Origin: Nitrososphaeria archaeon
GTDB lineage: Archaea > Thermoproteota > Nitrososphaeria > JACIWG01
Direction of reading: 5' to 3'
Assembly (NCBI GenBank): GCA_014361085.1
Contig: JACIWG010000065.1
Location: 1-8,215, forward strand
DNA: 8,215 bases
Shown: positions 1-4,579 of the stretch, piece after piece
Layout of the letters: the number at the start of each line of letters is the position of its first letter
How positions within the stretch are numbered: the stretch's first letter is position 1
Translations under genes and position numbers: made by a program
Notes under the pieces: generated by a model
Seen by the model: the letters and a program-made list of their open reading frames with translations, nothing else
What the model was told of the DNA's origin: nothing
Database searches by the model: none

Positions 1-424
1 TTTCTTTATCAAACTCTACCCTAACCTTAGATGTTGGTGCAATCTTCACATTTTCAAAAATGTGCTTTTGAATGTGTAGTAGGTCTATGTTATACATTTG
101 CTTAACATACGATAGCAGTTTAAGAATTTCCAGAAGCTTTCTATACCCGTATAGTCTGTCTAAGGTTACCTGCAAAAGTCTACTCTTCACCCTATCTCTT
201 ATGTCAGTATACTTTTCTGTCCACAAGACATTTTTTATGCAAGGATATTCGCTTAAAATTTGACAGACCTTTTCTCCATCCTCTAAACTTTTTGGAAGAA
301 TATATAATCTTGGACTATACCTGTCCTTAACCTTAAACGCTTTACCTTCCAAAGTTTTTATCCAAAAGACTGCATAATCGCCTTCAACGTAAGCGTCCAC
401 TATCCATCCTATTTCATTTCCCAT
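1..424 (-). CDS. polB: Family B DNA polymerase, N-terminal part (runs off left edge)
   Basis: Reading the minus strand from the ATG at 424 gives an uninterrupted frame of about 141 codons that leaves the window at position 1. It starts MGNEIGWIVDAYVEGDYAVF, followed by a WIKTLEGKA strand, RYSPRLYILP, and near the left edge LLHIQKHIFENVKIAP and KVRVEFD. This is the layout of the archaeal PolB N-terminal domain: an opening beta sheet, the 'RxxPxxYv' element, and the 'D..h.QRYLf..g..P' element before the exonuclease domain. The exonuclease and polymerase motifs lie outside the window, so activity cannot be judged. The start overlaps the end of the preceding RadA-paralog gene by 11 bp, with GGAAGG directly before the ATG, which implies translational coupling. 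A GTG at codon 9 is an alternative start, but the GW(I/L)(V/L)DAY element just before it argues for the ATG. It could be a replicative PolB or the PolB2-type, often inactivated, paralog. Family assignment is by recognition of the pattern only. Confidence 0.82.
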   Translation of the reverse strand, partial: MGNEIGWIVDAYVEGDYAVFWIKTLEGKAFKVKDRYSPRLYILPKSLEDGEKVCQILSEYPCIKNVLWTEKYTDIRDRVKSRLLQVTLDRLYGYRKLLEILKLLSYVKQMYNIDLLHIQKHIFENVKIAPTSKVRVEFDKE

Positions 425-1493
425 CCTTCCGCCAGCCTTTCCCCATTTCCTCAACCTTTTGAACGAGCTCTCCTATAATCTTCTCCTGCTCCTCAACCTT
501 TTTCATCAACTCTTCTATAAGCTTCCTATTTTCTAGGTTTGCTGTAAAATTTAGGGCGTCCACTACAGTTGGAAAGCTCGAGTTCCCCATTGCAGCCTGC
601 TCTCCATTCCATGCTTCACTTAATAGTAGGTCAAACGCTTTCCTCCTCTCTTGGTCCACTAGATAGTTTTGGAAGCTTTCCCTCAACTCTTTTATCTCAT
701 TCTCGTATCTTTGGCGGAAGGATGGTATTATCCTACCCATAAAATCACCTCCAGAATCACAGCATACTATTATAGAGTTTCTGGGATAGTATGGGTGCTT
801 AACCAAGCATGCTTTAAACGAAGGCACCCTTTCCTTTAACCTTTTAATGTAAACTATGACGTTTGCACGGTGTCTAAGGTATGTTCCAACCGAAGGCTCG
901 ACCATAAGCCTTTCACTTGACTGCTCTACAGTCGCAAAAAAGGCTACATTATGCTCGAACGCTTTCTCCCATATCATGTTCACCATCCTCTTTAAATTCT
1001 CTAAACTTTTTCTTCTACATCTAGAACTTTTTAGAAAAACCGTCATATTATGTGCTATAAGAAGCCTTATCCCATCATCTTCTCCAATTAGATCACATAA
1101 TTTTTCCGCTATCGTAAGCTGTCTCTCCTCATTATATGCTACGGCAGTGTAAACGTTTTCTAAGATAGTTTTTGGATCAAGTCCAGCCTTCTTAGAAACC
1201 TTTCCCAAAAGGTTCGGGTCTAAAACCGTCTTATCCAAGTAATAGTTGGTACTATTAAAGTATATGCATTTTGATTCGAAACCACCCATATCCTTTGGCA
1301 TAACACATTTCACTATAAGCGTGTGAACTATTAGGTCGAGAACCCATTTTTCTCCATAAAATAGGTAGAACATTCCACCCTCTATACCGCCTAATAGGCT
1401 GTCAAGTTCTAGGAAGCCAGTGCCCATCCTCTTCTTTCTCCTACCTTCTATAAACTCTAGCTCAGCGGTCTTGAACAGGACATTCACCTCCAA
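414..1493 (-). CDS. Inactivated RadA/RecA-fold paralog with C-terminal coiled coil
   Basis: A 359-residue protein that lines up with the ATPase core of the neighbouring RadA but lacks its N-terminal helix-hairpin-helix domain. Residues 7-10 (FKTA) match the FxxA protomer-interface motif (FLSA in RadA here). Residues 14-37 (FIEGRRKK...TGFLELDSLLGG) match the RadA segment ERRK...TGSKSLDALLRGG. At the Walker A position RadA has GEYGSGKT, whereas this protein has GEKWVLDL (47-54) with no GK(S/T). At Walker B, LLIVD is replaced by LLIAH (144-148). It should therefore not hydrolyse ATP. Residues about 260-359 form a charged extension ending in heptad-like LIEELMKKVEEQEKIIGELV, probably a coiled coil. 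A structural or adaptor role for RadA or the downstream polymerase is inferred from the operon. The start is uncertain: TTG at 1493 is used here; GTG (1487) and CTG (1478) are in frame, while the only nearby ATG (1483) is out of frame. The next in-frame ATG is codon 23. The spacer after radA is 43 bp. Confidence 0.85.
   Translation of the reverse strand: MEVNVLFKTAELEFIEGRRKKRMGTGFLELDSLLGGIEGGMFYLFYGEKWVLDLIVHTLIVKCVMPKDMGGFESKCIYFNSTNYYLDKTVLDPNLLGKVSKKAGLDPKTILENVYTAVAYNEERQLTIAEKLCDLIGEDDGIRLLIAHNMTVFLKSSRCRRKSLENLKRMVNMIWEKAFEHNVAFFATVEQSSERLMVEPSVGTYLRHRANVIVYIKRLKERVPSFKACLVKHPYYPRNSIIVCCDSGGDFMGRIIPSFRQRYENEIKELRESFQNYLVDQERRKAFDLLLSEAWNGEQAAMGNSSFPTVVDALNFTANLENRKLIEELMKKVEEQEKIIGELVQKVEEMGKGWRKDGK
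1484..1491 (-). promoter_or_regulatory. Near-perfect Shine-Dalgarno GGAGGTGA at the RadA-paralog start
   Basis: On the minus strand GGAGGTGA matches the archaeal anti-SD (16S 3' end CACCTCC). It overlaps the annotated TTG start rather than preceding it. GGAGG lies 8 nt before an in-frame CTG (1478-1476) and 3 nt before an out-of-frame ATG (1483) that opens only an 8-codon frame. The site therefore bears directly on which codon starts the paralog. Confidence 0.6.
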
Positions 1494-1502
1494 AACTTTT
1501 GG
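1490..1502. repeat. Palindrome CCAAAACTTTTGG over the paralog start
   Basis: Two 6 bp arms (CCAAAA / TTTTGG) surround one central base. The palindrome covers the TTG codon and part of the Shine-Dalgarno of the RadA paralog. It could be an operator or a small RNA hairpin limiting ribosome access. The first 11 bases recur at 2620-2630 in the radA/orc1 spacer. The function is unknown. Confidence 0.4.
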
Positions 1503-1509
1503 TACAATA

Positions 1510-1523
1510 AACTGTTTTCAGTT
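1510..1523 (-). repeat. Small hairpin in the radA-paralog spacer
   Basis: AACTG-AAAA-CAGTT on the minus strand is a perfect 5 bp stem with a 4-base loop, lying 13 bp after the radA stop and 17 bp before the paralog's TTG. It is not followed by a U-run, so a processing or mRNA-stability element fits better than a terminator. It is short and could be chance. Confidence 0.3.
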
Positions 1524-1536
1524 GAGAATAGTGTTT

Positions 1537-2523
1537 TTAGCCTCCTCTCCTCTTATCTTCAATGTCAACTACACCTTTATCGGTTATAGAAAAGGTTGCT
1601 TCACTATATGGATGGTATGGGCTATCAACTATTATAGCCTTCCTATCTTGGCCAATCTTCTTCAAATATATTCTATAGGTGCAAGAGTGTGCCATAACAT
1701 GTCCACCTGAAGGCTTGTTAGGGTCTCCAAAAAACATGTCAGGCTGAGACTGAACCTGGTTTGTTAAAACAACCGCAACATTATATATTTCAGCAATTCT
1801 AAGAAGACGGTGTAGAAGCTTATTCAGCCTCTGCTGTCTTTCAGCTAAAGTCTCTCTCCCAGTAAACTCTCCCCTATATAGGCTGATAACACTGTCAACT
1901 ATCAGAAGCCTAACATTATACTTCTCAATATATTTTCCAACATTTTTTACAATAAACTCCAAATGACTACTATTATATACCCTGCACACGAAAGTGTTCT
2001 TCAAAACCATTGTAGGGTCAACACCTCTCGCTTCCGCAATCTGATACAATCTTTCAGGTCTAAAAGTTGATTCCGTATCAATGTATAAGCCATTACCCTC
2101 AAATCCACCATCCTTTCTCGAAAGCTGGCATGTTACACACAGCGTGTGACACAACTGTGTTTTACCACTACCATATTCTCCCCAAAGTTCCGTGATAGCC
2201 TGTGTTTCAACACCACCCCTTAAAAGAGCGTCCAGACTCTTGGAGCCAGTAGTACATTTCAAAAGATTTTTCCTCCTCTCCAAAGCATCCAACGCACTCA
2301 AAAAACTCTTATCAAGCAAGCCTGAATCCATTAAAGCAGTTTGAGCTGAATAGATTAGCTCATAAGCCCTCTCCTTCGAAACACCTAGAACCTGTGCAAC
2401 CTCTTCAGGCAAAGCTGCAGCAAGTTCGAGAACAGACTCTATACCAGCATCATGTAACCTCTCCTCTACAGTAGGACTTATACCATCTAAATCCCTTAAA
2501 GCTAAAACAAGCGCTTCAGCCAT
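1537..2523 (-). CDS. radA: DNA repair and recombination protein RadA
   Basis: A 328-residue archaeal RadA, the Rad51/RecA-family strand-exchange ATPase that forms filaments on single-stranded DNA in homologous recombination. The order of parts is complete: an N-terminal helix-hairpin-helix domain (about 10-65, LRDLDGISPTVEERLHDAGI), a linker with the FxxA oligomerisation motif (FLSA, 74-77), Walker A GEYGSGKT (115-122), the IDTESTFRPER element with the catalytic Glu at 151, Walker B LLIVD (206-210), loop L1 around RGEFTGRETLAERQQRL, and loop L2 around NQVQSQPDMFFGDPNKPSGG followed by HVMAHSCTYRIYL. The length is normal for the family and no key residue is missing. The ATG at 2523 lies about 36 bp from the centre of a TATA box, so the leader is very short. 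It is the first gene of the leftward operon with the inactive paralog and PolB, and is divergent from orc1/cdc6. Confidence 0.96.
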   Translation of the reverse strand: MAEALVLALRDLDGISPTVEERLHDAGIESVLELAAALPEEVAQVLGVSKERAYELIYSAQTALMDSGLLDKSFLSALDALERRKNLLKCTTGSKSLDALLRGGVETQAITELWGEYGSGKTQLCHTLCVTCQLSRKDGGFEGNGLYIDTESTFRPERLYQIAEARGVDPTMVLKNTFVCRVYNSSHLEFIVKNVGKYIEKYNVRLLIVDSVISLYRGEFTGRETLAERQQRLNKLLHRLLRIAEIYNVAVVLTNQVQSQPDMFFGDPNKPSGGHVMAHSCTYRIYLKKIGQDRKAIIVDSPYHPYSEATFSITDKGVVDIEDKRRGG

Positions 2524-2555
2524 ACTATCCCATTAAAGCAGTAGGAGACTAACTC

Positions 2556-2563
2556 TATTTATA
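2556..2563 (-). promoter_or_regulatory. TATA box for the radA operon
   Basis: TATAAATA on the minus strand, in the context CTATACTATAAATAGAG, centred about 36 bp before the radA ATG. With the usual archaeal spacing of about 25 bp from box to start site, the transcript would begin roughly 10 nt before the ATG. No Shine-Dalgarno stands out before radA, which fits a short leader. Confidence 0.6.
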
Positions 2564-2579
2564 GTATAGAGGATTCGAT

Positions 2580-2596
2580 GGGACGGGGGGAGGGGG
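2580..2596 (+). other. G-tract block GGGACGGGGGGAGGGGG
   Basis: Fourteen of these 17 bases are G, in an AT-rich window where runs of even four Gs are rare. The tracts (3, 6 and 5) could form a two-layer G-quadruplex or serve as the G-string half of initiator binding sites. It lies about 57 bp from the radA start, 17 bp upstream of the radA TATA box in the radA direction, so a role in radA transcription is also possible. Confidence 0.5.
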
Positions 2597-2678
2597 TAAA
2601 GCCTTAAAGTCAGAAACCACCAAAACTTTTCTAACATTATAATAGAAATAATGCTTTATACTATTGTGTATTGTAAGG

Positions 2679-2685
2679 TTTAATA
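2679..2685 (+). promoter_or_regulatory. Likely TATA box for orc1/cdc6
   Basis: TTTAATA is centred about 31 bp before the ATG at 2713, the distance expected for a leaderless archaeal transcript. No Shine-Dalgarno precedes the ATG. A second candidate, CTTTATAC at 2654-2661, would give a leader of about 30 nt. Confidence 0.4.
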
Positions 2686-2689
2686 GTAC

Positions 2690-2701
2690 CATAATATTAT
2701 G
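2690..2701. repeat. Perfect 12 bp palindrome CATAATATTATG
   Basis: This sequence equals its own reverse complement and ends 11 bp before the orc1/cdc6 ATG, between the probable TATA box and the start. It is well placed for an autoregulatory operator or as part of an origin unwinding region. AT-rich palindromes of this size can arise by chance. Confidence 0.45.
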
Positions 2702-2712
2702 TTATTATCAGC

Positions 2713-3900
2713 ATGTGTGCACTGTTCAAGGATAGGGAGAAGCTTACACCAAGATATATTCCAGCCAACCTCCCCCATAGAAATGATGAAGTTAACTTCT
2801 TAAACAGCTTCTTTAGAGAATCGCTCACATACCCTTCAAAATCTCATTTGAAGACTGTCCAGATTGTTGGAGCAGTAGGCTCAGGCAAGACTGCAGTCGC
2901 AAGACTGTTTGGAGACAGGTTCGAGTCTGAAGCTAGAAGACAGAATGTTAACCTAAAGAACATTTACATCAACCTAAAACTTCACGGAGACAGTAAGGTT
3001 ATCCTATACAGGCACTTGACAAGACAAGTTGCTCCAGAAATCTATTCAACAAGCTTGTCAGCAGAAGAACTCTTATACAATCTCATAAAGTTTTTGAAAG
3101 AATATAGAAGATATTTGGTTTTAACTTTAGACGAAATAGACTACTTTATCAAGCGTACCCAAGACTCTGACATATTCTATGACATGAGCAGACTCGAAGA
3201 ATTTATTGAACCAGGTGAAACCTCAAACTTTTTAGGCATAATCTTCATCGCAAGAGGAAGAGAGTTCCAGAAGCTTTTAGATGAGGCAGCATTAAGCTCT
3301 CTAGGAAACATTGTACTAGAATTTAAACCATACACATACAACCAGCTCATAGACATCCTAGAGGAAAGGGTTAAAGAAGCATTCAATCCAGGAACAGTAC
3401 CCCTAGAAATCATAGAATTTGTTGCAGACATAACCTCAAAACCTCCAGTCAAAGGAGACGTAAGATACGCACTAGACATACTACTATATTCAGGAAACCT
3501 TGCAGAATACGAAGGATACGATAGAATCCTGCCAGAACATGTTAGAAAAGTAGTGAACATAACATATCCAACAATAACAGAAGAAGACATCTACTACCTA
3601 CCAGAAAAAGACAAAATAGTACTACTATCGATAGCAAAACTCCTAAAAAACGATAGAAAACCATACACATCACTAAAAGAAATAAGACAATCATGTGCAA
3701 TATTATGTGAACAGCTCAAACTAAAACAGATGAGCACAGAAGAAATAGAAAACAGTGTAGACGACCTACATGACAGAAACATAATAGAAATAAAATCACT
3801 CTCATCAATAGGAATAACTGGAATACCAGTTGAAGCACTAGACCAGTTCCTAGAAAACCTAATGAAAAGACTCGAAAGTGGTCTAATTGAAAGAACATGA
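2713..3900 (+). CDS. cdc6: Orc1/Cdc6-type replication initiator AAA+ ATPase
   Basis: A 395-residue protein with the Orc1/Cdc6 plan. The opening LTPRYIPANLPHRNDEVNFL (11-30) matches the family's 'L.P.y.P..lphRe.ei..L' lead-in. Walker A is GAVGSGKT (53-60), Walker B is LVLTLDE with DEID (135-143), and the sensor-2 element is GDVRYALDIL (248-257). A C-terminal winged-helix region follows (about 295-395). It would bind origin DNA and help load the MCM helicase. One oddity is the segment after strand 4: where the family usually reads GI(S/T)ND, this reads FIARGREF (178-185), so the sensor-1 Asn appears replaced by Arg. The ATPase may be altered or the protein may be a divergent paralog. It has no Shine-Dalgarno and a TATA-like box at about -31, which fits a leaderless transcript. 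The last 14 bp overlap the winged-helix gene. The second half of the coding strand has more C than G, unlike the transporter genes. Confidence 0.88.
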   Translation: MCALFKDREKLTPRYIPANLPHRNDEVNFLNSFFRESLTYPSKSHLKTVQIVGAVGSGKTAVARLFGDRFESEARRQNVNLKNIYINLKLHGDSKVILYRHLTRQVAPEIYSTSLSAEELLYNLIKFLKEYRRYLVLTLDEIDYFIKRTQDSDIFYDMSRLEEFIEPGETSNFLGIIFIARGREFQKLLDEAALSSLGNIVLEFKPYTYNQLIDILEERVKEAFNPGTVPLEIIEFVADITSKPPVKGDVRYALDILLYSGNLAEYEGYDRILPEHVRKVVNITYPTITEEDIYYLPEKDKIVLLSIAKLLKNDRKPYTSLKEIRQSCAILCEQLKLKQMSTEEIENSVDDLHDRNIIEIKSLSSIGITGIPVEALDQFLENLMKRLESGLIERT

Positions 3901-4183
3901 CAAAAAAACATTAGAAACACTAACAAAAATGCTGGGAAGCGAAGGAAAAATAAAAGTCCTATGGACACTCTACAAAAACCAGAAAACAGCACAAACAGCA
4001 TACATGATACTAAAACAAACAGGCCTAAAAAGAAGCGGACTAAACAAAATACTAAAAAACTTTATCGAAACAGGCATAATAAAAAAAGAAGACTATACAG
4101 TAAAAAAGTACAGACTAAACATCGAAGACGAGAAAGTGAAAGAATTAATAGAATTTTTCAAAAAAATAGAAAACATCTTATAA
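3887..4183 (+). CDS. Small winged-helix transcription regulator-like protein
   Basis: This 98-residue basic protein begins at a TTG inside the end of orc1/cdc6 and overlaps it by 14 bp. The fold reads as a single winged helix: a helix at LETLTKMLGSEGKIKVLWTL, a turn, a second helix near TAYMILKQTG, a recognition-like helix LKRSGLNKILKNFIETG, and a wing IIKKEDYTVKKYRLN, then a C-terminal helix KVKELIEFFKKIENIL that could dimerise. This resembles ArsR/MarR-type or archaeal DUF-type small regulators. No ligand-binding domain is present. An ATG at 3929 would give an 84-residue version that still contains the DNA-binding part, but the TTG form keeps the full first helix. Its overlap implies co-translation with the initiator, so regulation of that locus or a DNA-bound accessory role is plausible. 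The target is unknown. Confidence 0.75.
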   Translation: MKEHDKKTLETLTKMLGSEGKIKVLWTLYKNQKTAQTAYMILKQTGLKRSGLNKILKNFIETGIIKKEDYTVKKYRLNIEDEKVKELIEFFKKIENIL

Positions 4184-4229
4184 CTATAATATATAATAAA
4201 GTGCAAAGTAGCAAAACTTCCCCTCAACT

Positions 4230-4518
4230 TCATAAAATTACTCCATTTTTTCCATCCACCGCAAAAGCATTTCCTTTATCATCCAATCCAACAAAATGGC
4301 ATGGGATCTTCCTGAAACCATACCTTTCAAGCCTCCTACATCCAGCCACAACCTCAAAACCATCCCCAACAGGCCTAACAACGATAGACTAAAGCAACCC
4401 CTCCCAAAACAGAAGCCATCAACACATCAAAACAACCAAGACACTTCTTAAAAACATGCTTTAGAGGACGAATCCTAAAAACCTCGTCCACGAAACTGGA
4501 AAGAACTCCTGAGCTCAC
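4230..4518 (-). pseudogene. Remnant of a ParB-like N-terminal (ParB/sulfiredoxin) domain gene
   Basis: Two overlapping minus-strand frames together spell one domain. Frame A runs from a GTG at 4518 to a TAG at 4375 and reads SSFVDEVFRIRPLKHVF, then CLGCFDVLMASVLGGV. Frame B, open from 4388 to a TGA at 4230, reads IVVRPVGDGFEVVAGCRRL, then RYGFRKIPCHFVGLDDKGNA. The join gives the ParB-family order: an opening 'v..I.P', a 'l..LmaSi...G' helix, 'PIvVRP..dGyevvaGcRRl' with the signature GxRR, and 'G...IPchfv'. One frameshift at about 4378-4388 splits it, and the frame stops right after the domain where related proteins normally continue. It is therefore a truncated relic, unless the frameshift is an assembly error. 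Its old promoter may be the symmetric TATA box 27 bp upstream of the GTG. Partitioning, transcription or nuclease roles are all known for the fold, so the original function is open. Confidence 0.7.
4246..4251 (+). terminator. T-run after the orc1/winged-helix pair
   Basis: Six consecutive Ts lie about 62 bp downstream of the winged-helix stop, in an AT-rich context. Archaeal RNA polymerase can terminate at such tracts without a hairpin. It also lies inside the antisense ParB relic, so this is only a weak candidate. Confidence 0.2.
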
Positions 4519-4541
4519 ACCAAATAATACGCACGCAAACA

Positions 4542-4549
4542 TTTATAAA
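4542..4549. promoter_or_regulatory. Symmetric TATA box TTTATAAA, serving the ABC operon
   Basis: The box is its own reverse complement. Rightward, its centre is about 34 bp from the ATG of the binding-protein gene (4580), giving a leader of roughly 10 nt. Leftward, it is about 27 bp from the GTG that opens the ParB-like relic, the spacing of a leaderless gene. It may be a bidirectional promoter, with direction set by flanking BRE sequence that I cannot score reliably. Confidence 0.6.
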
Positions 4550-4579
4550 CATACTTCACTAAAGATTATATGACAAGAT

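Larger units (their letters stand above)
2524..2712. other. Divergent radA / orc1 spacer, candidate replication origin
   Basis: This 189 bp spacer has three zones. Next to radA lies its TATA promoter. In the middle is a G-rich block with runs of 3, 6 and 5 Gs. Next to orc1/cdc6 is about 75 bp of very AT-rich DNA ending in a 12 bp palindrome. Archaeal origins commonly sit beside the initiator gene and combine G-string-containing initiator sites with an AT-rich unwinding region. I found no convincing full origin-recognition-box consensus, so this rests on context and composition. Confidence 0.4.

Noticed and set aside
72..263. A 63-codon plus-strand frame.
   Set aside because: It is antisense to the polymerase N-terminal frame, which has recognisable family motifs.
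3594..4001. A 135-codon minus-strand frame rich in Ser, Phe and Leu.
   Set aside because: It is the antisense shadow of the A-rich 3' half of orc1/cdc6; the hydrophobic look follows from the base composition.
3961..4392. A 143-codon plus-strand frame with many Lys, Arg and Asn residues.
   Set aside because: It is an out-of-frame shadow of the winged-helix gene that continues antisense to the ParB relic; it has no family pattern and a low-complexity composition.
4486..4505. TTCCAGTTTCGTGG on the minus strand resembles the start of an archaeal mini origin-recognition box.
   Set aside because: Only the first TTCCAGT fits; the following GGAAAC half is absent, and the bases encode the start of the ParB-like relic.
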